This document shows positions 16,007 through 24,122 of a stretch of DNA of 64,000 nt, one piece after another. The translations under genes and the position numbers were made by a program. The DNA is taken from NCBI RefSeq assembly GCF_051433195.1, contig NZ_JBHMFT010000015.1, positions 62,001 to 126,000 of the forward strand, read 5' to 3'. The notes below the pieces were generated by a model that saw only the letters and a program-made list of their open reading frames with translations, was not told the origin of the DNA and did not search any database. Origin of the DNA: Falsiroseomonas sp051433195 (GTDB taxonomy: Bacteria > Pseudomonadota > Alphaproteobacteria > Acetobacterales > Acetobacteraceae). Each line of letters opens with the position of its first letter. The first letter of the stretch is position 1.

Positions 16007-16711
16007 ATGCGGCAGATCGTGCTGGACACCGAGACCACTGGCCTCGACCCCGCCTCCGGCGACCGGGTCATCGAGGTCGCGGCCATCGAGATCTTCAACT
16101 TCATGCCCACGGGGGCGACCTTCCACCAGCTGGTGGACCCGGAGCGTGACATCCCGGAGGACGCGACGCGCATCCACGGCATGACGGCGGAGATGCTGCG
16201 CGGCAAGCCGCTGTTCCGCGACATCGCCGGGCCGATGCTGGACTTCCTGGGCGAGGCCGAGATCATCGCCCACAACGCGCCCTTCGATTTCGGCTTCCTG
16301 GATGCGGAGCTGGTGCGCGCCGGCCACAGGCGGCTGGACCGCACCCGGATGGTGGACAGCCTGGCGATCGCCAAGCGGCGCTATCCCGGCCTGCCAAACA
16401 GCCTGGATTCGCTGTGCCGGCGGCTCGGCGTCGATAACTCCATGCGGACCAGCCACAACGCGCTGCTCGACGTGAAGCTGCTGGCCGAGGTGTACCTCGA
16501 GCTCATGGGCGGCAAGCAGCCGGGCTTCGAGCTGGCGGCGCGGCCGGCCCGGCCGGTGCTGGTGGGCGACGTGGTGGTGGCCCCCGTGGCCCGCACGCCG
16601 CGCCCGATCATCCCCAGCACAGCCGAGATCGCGGCGCACGAGGGCTTCGTCGCGAAGAAGCTGAAGGACCCCCTCTGGCCCACCCTCGCCGCGCCCGCGG
16701 GCTTGCAGTAG
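16007..16711 (+). CDS. dnaQ: DNA polymerase III epsilon subunit (proofreading exonuclease)
   Basis: 3'-5' exonuclease subunit of the replicase core. The DEDDh residues are present: D7 and E9 in IVLDTETTG, D94 in HNAPFDFGFLD, H150 and D155 in TSHNALLDVK. The length, 234 residues, includes a C-terminal extension after about 180 which in DnaQ holds the tether to the alpha subunit. It follows coaE by three bases, completing aroE-coaE-dnaQ. In many relatives secB lies next to it in the opposite direction; here lutA and a repeat array are inserted before secB. Confidence 0.95.
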   Translation: MRQIVLDTETTGLDPASGDRVIEVAAIEIFNFMPTGATFHQLVDPERDIPEDATRIHGMTAEMLRGKPLFRDIAGPMLDFLGEAEIIAHNAPFDFGFLDAELVRAGHRRLDRTRMVDSLAIAKRRYPGLPNSLDSLCRRLGVDNSMRTSHNALLDVKLLAEVYLELMGGKQPGFELAARPARPVLVGDVVVAPVARTPRPIIPSTAEIAAHEGFVAKKLKDPLWPTLAAPAGLQ

Positions 16712-16721
16712 ACAGTCAAGA

Positions 16722-17492
16722 ATGTCCCAGACCCGCCCGCGCGTCGCGCTGTTCGTCACCTGCCTGGTGGATTTGTACCGGCCCACCGTCGGCTTCGCCG
16801 CCATCAAGCTGCTGGAGGCGGCGGGGTGCGAGGTGGTGGTGCCGGACCGGCAGACCTGCTGCGGCCAGCCCGCCTACAATTCCGGCGACCGCGCCACCGC
16901 GACCGAACTGGCGCGGGCGATCGTCGACGACTTCCTGCCCTATGACTACACCGTGGCGCCGTCCGGGTCCTGCGCCGGGATGATCAGCCACCACTTCCCG
17001 GCCCTGTTCGCCGACGACCCGCATTACCGCGGCAAGGCGGAGGCGCTGGCGGCGAAGACGCACGAACTGGTGTCCTTCCTGGCGGATGTGCGCGGCATGC
17101 AGGGCGTGGCCGCCCAGTATGACGGGGTGGTGACCTACCACGACAGTTGTTCGGGCCTGCGCGAGCTGAAGGTGAAGGCGCAGCCGCGAAAACTGCTCGG
17201 CAGCGTCGCCGGGCTGGCGCTGCGGGAGATGGGCGACAGCGAGCTGTGCTGCGGCTTCGGCGGGACCTTCTGCGTGAAGTACCCCGAGATCTCGACCCGG
17301 ATGGTCGAGGACAAGACCAGGGATATCAAGGCGACTGGCGCCGACACGCTGCTGGCCGGCGACCTCGGCTGCCTGCTGAACATGGCCGGCAAGCTGGCCC
17401 GCGAAGGATCGCCCGTGCAGGTGCGCCACGTGGCGGAAGTGCTGGCGGGTGTGACGGAGGAGGTGGCGCCGATCGGGATGGCGCCACGCTGA
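16722..17492 (+). CDS. lutA: Lactate utilization protein A (LutA-type Fe-S oxidoreductase)
   Basis: Cysteine-rich subunit (two CCG domains) of the LutABC L-lactate oxidising complex, 256 residues. The first domain has FVTCLVDLYRP and TCCGQPAYNSGD (C46, C47), the second HDSCSGLR and LCCGFGGTFCVKYPEIS. These paired CX(n)CCGXX(C/P) motifs bind the clusters used for electron transfer, and the sequence is closer to LutA than to GlcF. It starts ten bases after dnaQ on the same strand, so it is probably read through from that operon. This is unusual, because lutB and lutC lie 6-8 kb away on the opposite strand. Confidence 0.9.
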   Translation: MSQTRPRVALFVTCLVDLYRPTVGFAAIKLLEAAGCEVVVPDRQTCCGQPAYNSGDRATATELARAIVDDFLPYDYTVAPSGSCAGMISHHFPALFADDPHYRGKAEALAAKTHELVSFLADVRGMQGVAAQYDGVVTYHDSCSGLRELKVKAQPRKLLGSVAGLALREMGDSELCCGFGGTFCVKYPEISTRMVEDKTRDIKATGADTLLAGDLGCLLNMAGKLAREGSPVQVRHVAEVLAGVTEEVAPIGMAPR

Positions 17493-17503
17493 GGCGGGGC
17501 GTG

Positions 17504-17616
17504 GTAGCCCCGTGCCGCGGAGCGGCGGTAGCCCCGTGCCGCGGAGCGGCGGTAGCCCCGCGCCGCGGAGCGGCGGTAGCCGGGCGCCGCGGAGCGTGGT
17601 AGCCGGGCGGCTGCCG
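17504..17616. repeat. Tandem 24-bp repeat array upstream of secB
   Basis: Four near-identical units start at 17504, 17528, 17552 and 17576, and a degenerate fifth at 17599. Each begins gtagcc and contains gccgc-gga-gcggc, which can fold into a five-base stem. Units 1 and 2 are the same; units 3-5 differ by a few bases. The array starts 12 bases after the lutA stop and ends about 25 bases before secB. There are no spacers, so it is not a CRISPR array. Confidence 0.8.
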
Positions 17617-17641
17617 AAGTCCCGATGAGCTGGAACGCCCC

Positions 17642-18154
17642 ATGTCCGACGTGAACGCCCCCTCTTCGCCCATCCCGAACGGCGCCCCGGCCGGTCAGCC
17701 GGCCCCGCCGCTGCAACTGAACATCCAGTACACCAAGGACCTGTCCTTCGAGGTTCCCGGCGCCCCCGAGATCTACGTGACGCTGCGCGAGCAGCCGCGC
17801 GTCGACCTGGCGCTGGACGTGCAGGCGCGGCCGATCGAGCAGGGCCAGAACGTGTTCGAGGTCTCGCTGCAGATCCGCGCCGACGCCAAGGTGGGCGACA
17901 CCCCCTGCTTCATCGCCGAGCTCGTCTATTGCGGTGTCTTCACCATCAACGTGGAACAGCAGCACCTGGAAGCGGTGCTGCTGGTGGAATGCCCGCGCCT
18001 GCTGTTCCCCTTCGCCCGCAACATCCTGGCCGACATCACCCGTGACGGCGGCTTCCCGCCGGTGATGCTGGCGCCGATCGACTTCGTGGCGCTGTGGCAG
18101 AGCCGCCGCGGCCCCGGCGTGCAGGCCGCGACTCCCCAGGTCGGCACCGCCTGA
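17642..18154 (+). CDS. secB: Protein-export chaperone SecB
   Basis: Tetrameric cytosolic chaperone that keeps preproteins unfolded and hands them to SecA. The 170-residue protein has a Pro/Ala-rich N-terminal tail, then the SecB fold from about residue 22: LNIQYTKDLSFEVPGAPEIY (family signature), PCFIAELVYCGVFTI, and LLVECPRLLFPFARNILAD with the conserved CP-LLFPFAR block that lines the peptide groove. The C-terminus after about 150 is a polar tail. It is preceded by an array of short GC-rich hairpin repeats. Confidence 0.96.
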   Translation: MSDVNAPSSPIPNGAPAGQPAPPLQLNIQYTKDLSFEVPGAPEIYVTLREQPRVDLALDVQARPIEQGQNVFEVSLQIRADAKVGDTPCFIAELVYCGVFTINVEQQHLEAVLLVECPRLLFPFARNILADITRDGGFPPVMLAPIDFVALWQSRRGPGVQAATPQVGTA

Positions 18155-18201
18155 AGACTCCCAAGCCGAAGACTCCGGGGGCGCAGCCGCGCGCCGGCGT
18201 C

Positions 18202-19779
18202 ATGCGCGGGCTGGTGGCGCCGGGGCGCTGGCGCGGAGCGCTGGTGCGGCGGCTGGAGGGGCCCGGCTTCTGGCGGGCCCTGGCCACCGCCTTCGGCCTC
18301 GGCGCCATCGCAGCCCTGGCGCTGCCGCCGGTGCACCTGCTGCCGGTGCTGCTGCTGTCGCTGCCGGGCCTGTTCATCATGGTCACAGCAGCGCCGACGG
18401 CGCGGCGCGCGGCCTGGATCGGCCTCGCCTGGGGCTGGGGCTTCCATGTCGCCGGGCTGCACTGGCTGACCAACGCCATCCTGACGGAAGTCGAGCGCTT
18501 CTGGTGGCTGGTGCCCATCGCGGTGCCGGCGCTGGCCCTGCCGCTGGGCGCCTTCACCATCCTGCCGGCGCTGGCCGCCCGCCTGGCGCGGCCCGGCTGG
18601 CCGCAGGGGCTGGCCTTCGCCGGCGCCTGGCTGGCGGCCGAGATGCTGCGCGGCGTGGTGTTCACCGGCTTTCCCTGGAACCTGCTCGGCACCGTCTGGG
18701 CCTTCGCCAGCCTGCCGGTCCAGGCGGCGGCCTGGATCGGCGTGCATGGCCTGTCGCTGGCGACCGTGCTGCTGGCGCTGGCGCCGCTGGCCGGGCGGCG
18801 CGGCTGGCTCGGCATGGGCGCCGCCCTGCTGGTCTTCGCCGGCATCGGCCTGGCGCGGCTGTGGCCGGCGGAGCCGGAGCCGGAGAAGGTCGCCCTGGTC
18901 CTGGTGCAGGGCAATGTGGCGCAGGAGGCGAAGTGGCGGGAGGACACCCGCATCCCGATCTTCCAGCGCTACATCGACCTGTCCGCCGGCGGCGTCCGCA
19001 CCGCGCGGCAGGAGGCGCCGGATAGCCGCATCGTCGTGGTCTGGCCGGAAACCGCCAGCCCCTTCCTGCTGGCCAGCGACCCGCGCGCGGCGGAGATGGC
19101 CACCGCGCCGCTGCCGCCCGATGCGCTGCTGCTGGCCGGCAGCGTGCGGGCCGAATTCGGCGCCGATGGCCGCGCCACGCGGGTCTGGAACAGCCTGGTG
19201 GCGCTGGACGCCCAGGGCACCGTGCTGGATGCCTATGACAAGGTGCACCTGGTGCCCTTCGGCGAATACACGCCGCTGCGCGGCCTGCTGCCGATCCGGC
19301 TGGTGGTCTCGGCGCTGGATTTCTCGGCCGGGCCGGGGCTGCGCAACATCCGGCTGCCCGGCCTGCCGGCCTTCGGCGGGCTGATCTGCTACGAGGTGAT
19401 CTTCCCCGGCGCGGTGACCCCGGCGGATCGGCCCGGATTCCTGCTGAACATCACCAACGATGCCTGGTTCGGTGTCTCCGCCGGGCCGCACCAGCATTTG
19501 GCCAGCGCCCGGCTGCGCGCGGTGGAGGAAGGGCTGCCGCTGGTCCGGGCGGCGCAGACCGGGATCTCCGCCGTGTTCGACAGCCGCGGCCGCACCGTGG
19601 CGCGGATGGGCCTGGCGGAAACAGGCGTGGTGGTCGCCCCCTTGCCGAAAGCGGGAGCCGCGACGCCCTTTGCCTATCTCGGGTTGTGGGTACCGCTTCT
19701 TTTGCTAGGCTTGGTATCTGCCGGTGTTCTGGTTGGCTCCAGAACGAGAATTGATCCGCGCGGCGAAGAAGCGTCTTAA
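18202..19779 (+). CDS. lnt: Apolipoprotein N-acyltransferase
   Basis: Inner-membrane enzyme that adds the third acyl chain to lipoproteins. The N-terminal half has six to seven hydrophobic segments (about 28-215), and the periplasmic nitrilase-like domain (about 228-490) carries the catalytic triad E283 (WPETASPF), K347 (YDKVHLVPFGEY) and C396 (GLICYEVIFP). A final membrane helix lies near 498-515. Length 525 is normal. The ATG at 18202 is 47 bases after secB and precedes the first membrane helix by 26 residues. In most Alphaproteobacteria lnt follows corC; here corC is about 17 kb away and this lnt is next to secB and xre. Confidence 0.95.
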   Translation: MRGLVAPGRWRGALVRRLEGPGFWRALATAFGLGAIAALALPPVHLLPVLLLSLPGLFIMVTAAPTARRAAWIGLAWGWGFHVAGLHWLTNAILTEVERFWWLVPIAVPALALPLGAFTILPALAARLARPGWPQGLAFAGAWLAAEMLRGVVFTGFPWNLLGTVWAFASLPVQAAAWIGVHGLSLATVLLALAPLAGRRGWLGMGAALLVFAGIGLARLWPAEPEPEKVALVLVQGNVAQEAKWREDTRIPIFQRYIDLSAGGVRTARQEAPDSRIVVVWPETASPFLLASDPRAAEMATAPLPPDALLLAGSVRAEFGADGRATRVWNSLVALDAQGTVLDAYDKVHLVPFGEYTPLRGLLPIRLVVSALDFSAGPGLRNIRLPGLPAFGGLICYEVIFPGAVTPADRPGFLLNITNDAWFGVSAGPHQHLASARLRAVEEGLPLVRAAQTGISAVFDSRGRTVARMGLAETGVVVAPLPKAGAATPFAYLGLWVPLLLLGLVSAGVLVGSRTRIDPRGEEAS

Positions 19780-19812
19780 GGTCGCGACACAGCGGGGGGT
19801 AGGGCAGCTTTA

Positions 19813-19860
19813 TTGAGATTTCTCAAAAGAGTTGACAAATGATGACCGGACGAATACGGA
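19813..19860 (+). promoter_or_regulatory. Candidate promoter with adjoining palindrome, upstream of xre
   Basis: TTGACA at 19832-19837 is a consensus -35. A weak -10 (tacgga, 19855-19860) follows after 17 bases. Six bases earlier lies the perfect palindrome ttgaga-tt-tctcaa (19813-19826). The spot is about 100 bases before the XRE regulator start, so the palindrome could be its own operator; this is inference. Confidence 0.4.
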
Positions 19861-19961
19861 TTGCCTCGGCCTTCGGCGCGGCGCGTTCCTGCCCTTAGTC
19901 GGCCCCGCCCGGGCCAGGATGGCCCCCTTCGAACGGGCGGCCCTGTCTTTCCTGGAGTGGA

Positions 19962-20423
19962 GTGCGCGTGTTGGCCATCCCAAGCGAAGACGTTGTTGAG
20001 CGCGTGGAAAAAGAGCACCGCCCCAGCCCCATCGACGTGCATGTCGGCAGCCGCGTGCGGCTGCGGCGCACCCTGCTCGGCATGAGCCAGGAGAAGCTTG
20101 GCGAGGCACTTGGCCTGACATTTCAACAGGTTCAGAAGTATGAGCGCGGTGTGAACCGCATCGGCGCCAGCCGGCTGTTCGACATCTCCCGCGTGCTGGA
20201 CGTGCCGATCGGCTTCTTTTTCGACGACATGCCGCCCGAGGTCGGCGGCAGCCAGGGCAACCGTCGCTTCGGTGGCTTCCAGGAACAGCAGGAAGGCTTC
20301 GAGGACGATACGCTGCACCGGCGGGAGACGCTGGAGCTGGTGCGGGCCTACTACCGCATCACCGATGCATCGGTCCGCAAGCGCGTTTTCGACCTGATCA
20401 AGAGCCTCACGCCCACCGAGTGA
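19962..20423 (+). CDS. XRE-family regulator (SinR-like, alphaproteobacterial lnt-metK neighbour)
   Basis: DNA-binding protein of 153 residues. The helix-turn-helix spans about 25-82: VGSRVRLRRTLLGMSQEKLGE, then LTFQQVQKYERGVNRIGASRLFDIS with FQQVQKYERG as recognition helix, then VPIGFFFDDMP. The C-terminal part (about 115-150) is a helical TLELVRAYYRI-KRVFDLIKSL segment. This exact architecture is found next to lnt and metK in most Alphaproteobacteria; family members in Rhizobiales and Caulobacterales are implicated in cell-cycle or envelope control, but no target is known here. GTG at 19962 follows a ggag-containing ribosome-binding site. metK does not follow; DUF2244 converges from the other side. 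Confidence 0.9.
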   Translation: MRVLAIPSEDVVERVEKEHRPSPIDVHVGSRVRLRRTLLGMSQEKLGEALGLTFQQVQKYERGVNRIGASRLFDISRVLDVPIGFFFDDMPPEVGGSQGNRRFGGFQEQQEGFEDDTLHRRETLELVRAYYRITDASVRKRVFDLIKSLTPTE

Positions 20424-20431
20424 ATTAACCC

Positions 20432-20935
20432 TCAGCGCAACTGGGGGTTGTCGAATTCCGGTACGCGATAGCGCCGCAGCGCGGCTTCAAGTGCCTCGCC
20501 CAGGTCACGTTTCTCAGGATCCGAGAGGAAGCAGCCCAGCTCCACCTGGCGGTTGCGCTGCACCAGGAACAGCCGGGCCACGCCGCCGGCCACCTCCTGC
20601 ACCACCACCCGCGTCCAGTAGGGCTCCAGCACCGTCTCCCGCCGCCCGCCGCGGCCGTTGGCCGTGGTGACCCGCAGCGCACCCTCCGTCAGTCGCACGG
20701 CCTCCCACGCCGCGGCGCTCCAGCGGCGATGCAGCGCGACCAGGGTCAGCACGCCGATCACCTCGAGCCCCAGGAAGCCGAGCACGGGCCAGGCCCCGAG
20801 CACCAGGAAGAACCCGCCCGGCACCGCCGCGCCGGCCGCCGACAGCACGCACAGCAGCCGCATGCCGCGCGCCGAGAGGCTCTGCGACGGCGTGCTGACG
20901 GCTTCGAACAGGATCGGTTCCGCGGCGGCTGACAT
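20432..20935 (-). CDS. DUF2244 membrane protein
   Basis: Protein of 167 residues with two hydrophobic segments close together (about 25-45 and 46-68) forming a membrane hairpin, then a soluble C-terminal domain (about 75-160) with TVLEPYWTRVVV and RQVELGCFLSDPEKRDLGEALEAAL, the pattern of the integral membrane family DUF2244. The function is unknown; in Alphaproteobacteria it often lies near nth or cytochrome oxidase genes. Here nth is divergent, 35 bases away, so they share a short promoter region. Confidence 0.85.
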   Translation of the reverse strand: MSAAAEPILFEAVSTPSQSLSARGMRLLCVLSAAGAAVPGGFFLVLGAWPVLGFLGLEVIGVLTLVALHRRWSAAAWEAVRLTEGALRVTTANGRGGRRETVLEPYWTRVVVQEVAGGVARLFLVQRNRQVELGCFLSDPEKRDLGEALEAALRRYRVPEFDNPQLR

Positions 20936-20970
20936 CTCTCCTCACTATGGTGTAGCAGCGGCAATCCGCC

Positions 20971-21696
20971 ATGCCAGAAAATATCACCCCCGCGCCCGTT
21001 CCGGCCTCTCGAACGCCGCGGACCCGCGCGCCGCGCCGGGCCCGGCGCATGTCCGTGGCGCAGGCGCAGCTTTTCCTGCGCGCCCTGGCCGCGGCGAACC
21101 CGGCGCCGGAGACGGAACTGCACTTCCGTGACGCCTATACCCTGCTGGTGGCGGTGGCGCTGTCCGCGCAGACCACGGATGTGGCGGTGAACAAGGCGAC
21201 CGCGACCCTGTTCGCGGCCGCCGCCACGCCGGCCGCCATGGTGGCGCTGGGGGTGGAGGGGGTCGCTGCGCATATCCGGCGCATCGGCCTGTGGCAGGGC
21301 AAGGCGCGCAACGTTGTGGCGCTGTCGCAACTGCTGCTGGACCGGCATGGCGGCGAGGTGCCGAACGATCGCGCAGCGCTGGAAGCGCTGCCCGGCGTCG
21401 GCCGCAAGACCGCCAACGTGGTGCTGAACGTCGCCTTCGGGCAGGACACCATGGCGGTGGATACCCACATCTTCCGGCTGGGCAACCGCACCGGCCTGGC
21501 GCCGGGCAGGACGCCGCGGCAGGTGGAGGATGGGCTGGTGAAGCGCTGCCCGCCGGAGATGCTGCGGGACGCGCATCACTGGCTGATCCTGCATGGCCGC
21601 TACTGCTGCAAGGCGCGGGCGCCGGAATGCTGGCGCTGCCCGGCGATCGCGCATTGCAACTACCTGGAGAAGGTGCTGGCGCCGCCGGTCAGGTAG
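20971..21696 (+). CDS. nth: Endonuclease III
   Basis: DNA glycosylase/AP lyase that removes oxidised pyrimidines. The 241-residue protein contains the helix-hairpin-helix LPGVGRKTA (140-148) with catalytic K146, and the catalytic aspartate D164 in AVDTHIFRL. The iron-sulfur cluster loop at the C-terminus is complete: C213-x6-C220-x2-C223-x5-C229. The first 27 residues are basic and Pro-rich and precede an in-frame ATG (MSVAQ); the true start could be there, but both fit the family. It is monocistronic, followed by a GC-palindrome terminator-like repeat. Confidence 0.96.
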   Translation: MPENITPAPVPASRTPRTRAPRRARRMSVAQAQLFLRALAAANPAPETELHFRDAYTLLVAVALSAQTTDVAVNKATATLFAAAATPAAMVALGVEGVAAHIRRIGLWQGKARNVVALSQLLLDRHGGEVPNDRAALEALPGVGRKTANVVLNVAFGQDTMAVDTHIFRLGNRTGLAPGRTPRQVEDGLVKRCPPEMLRDAHHWLILHGRYCCKARAPECWRCPAIAHCNYLEKVLAPPVR

Positions 21697-21737
21697 GGGT
21701 CGAGGCTTTCAAGGGCGGCACTGCCCCCCTCAGCCTG

Positions 21738-21764
21738 CCCTCTCCCCCCCAAGGGGGGAGAGGG
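21738..21764. repeat. GC palindrome, second copy
   Basis: Arms ccctctcccccc (21738-21749) and its exact reverse complement (21753-21764) surround three bases. This matches the element at 7330-7355 almost base for base. It lies between the converging nth and DUF3775 genes and can serve both as a transcription stop. Confidence 0.65.
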
Positions 21765-21777
21765 TTCTTTGGCAAGG

Positions 21778-22188
21778 CTACCGATCCACATCCTCGATCG
21801 ACAGGCCGAAATCGGCGACGCCCTCGGCCAGCAGGTCGCCGAAATTGTCCATCGCCAGCAGGATCTCGGCGGCATCCGTGCCGCCTTCGCGCTCCGCCGC
21901 CTGGGCCAGCGCCTCGTCCCACTCCTCGGACGTAAAGTCGCCCCGGCCGACCATGGCGAGGGCGATCAGCGCCGTCTGTTCGTCCTCGTTCAGCGCCAGG
22001 ATGGCGGCGCGCAGGCTGTCCTCGTCGAACTCATCCTCGATCTCGGCCGATTCGGCCGCGTCCGGGCCTTCCTCGGCATCCAGGTCCGGGATCTCGGTGC
22101 CCTGCACGGCGCGGGCATGGTCCACGATCGTGGCCACCGTCTCCAGGCTGATGCCGAGGTCGGGGTCGTCTTCCGAAGGCTCCGCCAT
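21778..22188 (-). CDS. DUF3775 protein
   Basis: Acidic protein of 136 residues. The core reads ISLETVATIVDHARAV near the N-terminus and then LNEDEQTALIALAMVGRGDFTSEEWDEALAQA and EILLAMDNFGDLLAEGV, matching the pattern of the DUF3775 family, which is common in Alphaproteobacteria and has no assigned function. Residues 35-60 are a run of Asp and Glu. There is no signal peptide or membrane segment. It stands alone between nth (convergent) and an aldo/keto reductase upstream in the same direction with an 83-base gap. Confidence 0.8.
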   Translation of the reverse strand: MAEPSEDDPDLGISLETVATIVDHARAVQGTEIPDLDAEEGPDAAESAEIEDEFDEDSLRAAILALNEDEQTALIALAMVGRGDFTSEEWDEALAQAAEREGGTDAAEILLAMDNFGDLLAEGVADFGLSIEDVDR

Positions 22189-22271
22189 GGGCCCTGATTC
22201 CTTTTGCGTCGTCTCGGCTGATTAGAACGATGGGCGGCCGAAGGTTCCAAGCCCCGTCCGCCAAAATTCCT

Positions 22272-23099
22272 TCAGCCGTCGATCCAATCCGGCGCCATGG
22301 CCGGGTTCACGAAGCGGCGGTCCTTGGGCAGGCCGGCGATGGCGGCCAGGTCGGCCGCGTCCAGCTTCAGGTCGAGCGCGCCCAGGTTCTCCGCCTGCCG
22401 CGCCCGGCTGGCGGCCTTGGGCACCATGGCGACGCCGGGCTGCGCCAGCAGCCAGGCGAGCGCAACCTGCGCCGCCGTCGCGCCATGCCTGCGGGCGATG
22501 CCCTCCAGCACCGGGTCGGAGGAGGCGCCACCCTTGGCGAGGGGCGAATAGGCGGTCAGCGCCATGTCGTTGGCGCGGCAGATCTCCAGCAGCCGGGACT
22601 GGTCGAGCATCACGTGGAACTCGACCTGCAGCGCGGCCAGCCCGACACCCTCCGCGATGGCGCGGGCGAGCAGCTTCGGCGGGAAGTTGGAAACGCCGAT
22701 GGCGCGCGCCGTGCCCTCTGCCCGGATCGCGGCGAGGCCGGCCAGCGCGTCCGGCAGGTTCAGCTCCGGGCTTGGCCAGTGGATCAGCAGCAGGTCGACA
22801 TAGGGCGTCGCCAGGCGCTTCAGGCTGGCGTCGAAGGCGCGGCGGATGCTGTCCCCCTCCGGCTTGTCGTTCCAGATCTTCGTGGTCAGGAAGATCTCCG
22901 CACGCGGGAGGCCCGAGGCGGCGAGGCCGGCGCCGACCGCATCCTCGTTGCCATACATTTCCGCCGTGTCGATGTGGCGGTAGCCGAGCGCGATGGCGCT
23001 TTCCACCGCCGCGCTGCACGCCGCCCCCGTCATCGGCCAGGTGCCGAGGCCGAGGCGCGGCATGCGAAGATGCGATGTCTCGATGATCGGCATGGTCAT
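22272..23099 (-). CDS. Aldo/keto reductase
   Basis: Soluble NADPH-dependent oxidoreductase with a TIM-barrel fold, 275 residues, of the 2,5-didehydrogluconate reductase group (AKR5-like). The catalytic tetrad is complete: D44 and Y49 in HIDTAEMYGNE, K74 in LTTKIW, and H107 in LLLIHWPSP. AIGVSNF and the C-terminal VAMVPKAASRARQAENL block bind the cofactor. Likely substrates are small aldehydes or keto-sugars. It lies 12 bases downstream of the WD40 gene in the same direction, so it may be the last gene of a cobW-WD40-reductase unit. Confidence 0.9.
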   Translation of the reverse strand: MTMPIIETSHLRMPRLGLGTWPMTGAACSAAVESAIALGYRHIDTAEMYGNEDAVGAGLAASGLPRAEIFLTTKIWNDKPEGDSIRRAFDASLKRLATPYVDLLLIHWPSPELNLPDALAGLAAIRAEGTARAIGVSNFPPKLLARAIAEGVGLAALQVEFHVMLDQSRLLEICRANDMALTAYSPLAKGGASSDPVLEGIARRHGATAAQVALAWLLAQPGVAMVPKAASRARQAENLGALDLKLDAADLAAIAGLPKDRRFVNPAMAPDWIDG

Positions 23100-23111
23100 T
23101 CGCGAAAATCC

Positions 23112-24122
23112 TCAGCGCTTGGTCAGGTCGACGGAGCCGGCGAAACCGGCCTCGGTGCCGAAGGCGAGGCGCGTGCCGGTTGCGTTCCAGGCCAGGCTGG
23201 TCACGGCGCTGCCGCGCGGCGGCGCCACCGGCACGACCTTGCCGGAGGAGACCTCCGCCATCAGCACCAGCCCGTCGCCGAAGCCGGCGGCGATGACCTC
23301 GTGCTGCGGATGGCAGGCCACCGCGCTGCACAGCACCTCGTCCCCGCCGGCCAGTTCGGTCGGCGCCTTGCCCATCGGACCGCCGCCGAAGAAGGGCCAC
23401 AGCACCACGGATTCGGCGCCGCTGGTGGCGAGCCAGCGGCCGCGGGAGGTGAAGGCGATGGAGTGGGTCTTGGACGGGTAGCCGGACATCCGCATGTGCT
23501 GGCCATCCGCCAGCCGCCAGCCATGCAACGCGGTTTCCTGCATGGCGGTGACCACATGGGTGCCGTCTGGGCTGAAGGCGATGGCGTGGTGGCTGCCCTT
23601 CCATTCCAGCAGCTTCGGCTTGTCCTCCTTCGCCGCCACGAACCACAGCGAGGCGCCGCCATAATGGCTGGCCGCCAGGCGCTTGCCCTTGGTGTCGAAG
23701 GCGAGGCCACCGACCGAGGACGGATGCGGCAGCGATTTCAGGACCTTCCCGGTCGCATCCAACACATGCGCGACCTTGCCGACGGAGGCGGCACGGAGGC
23801 CGGACTCATGGGCGGCGACGTGGTCGACCCACTTGCTGCCGAACTTCTGGAGCGTCGTGACGGTGCCGTCCGGGTCAGTGTGCTGCACGCATCCGTCGTC
23901 GCCGCCGGTCAGGAAGCCGCCCTTGGCGTCGGCGCAGGCCGAAAGGATCGCGCCGTCATGCGCCTCCACCGTCCGGTCACCGATGCGGAGCGTGCCATCG
24001 GCGAGCGCGAAGCCGAGCTGGCCCTGGCGGTCGAAGATCGCCGCCACGACCCAGCCGCCAAGCTCCTGCGACTCGCCCCGCGCGGCGAGGAGGAAATCGG
24101 CCTCGGAGACTTCCGCCATCAA
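23112..24122 (-). CDS. WD40-repeat beta-propeller protein
   Basis: Protein of 336 residues made of seven degenerate WD40 blades, recognisable in segments such as HDGAILSACADAKGGFLTGGDDG, GSHHAIAFSPDGTHVVTAM, KTHSIAFTSRGRWLATSGAESVVLW and AVTSLAWNATGTRLAFGTE. No signal peptide is present, so it is cytosolic, and a scaffold role is expected. Its ATG overlaps the stop of the CobW-family GTPase by four bases (ATGA), which ties the two proteins together; the same pair occurs in other Alphaproteobacteria. What it scaffolds is not known; metal delivery is an inference from the partner. Confidence 0.88.
   Translation of the reverse strand: MMAEVSEADFLLAARGESQELGGWVVAAIFDRQGQLGFALADGTLRIGDRTVEAHDGAILSACADAKGGFLTGGDDGCVQHTDPDGTVTTLQKFGSKWVDHVAAHESGLRAASVGKVAHVLDATGKVLKSLPHPSSVGGLAFDTKGKRLAASHYGGASLWFVAAKEDKPKLLEWKGSHHAIAFSPDGTHVVTAMQETALHGWRLADGQHMRMSGYPSKTHSIAFTSRGRWLATSGAESVVLWPFFGGGPMGKAPTELAGGDEVLCSAVACHPQHEVIAAGFGDGLVLMAEVSSGKVVPVAPPRGSAVTSLAWNATGTRLAFGTEAGFAGSVDLTKR

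Noticed and set aside
17504..17616. Repeat array as a CRISPR or as a repeat protein.
   Set aside because: There are no spacers between units, no cas genes, and the array is only 113 bases between two well-supported genes.
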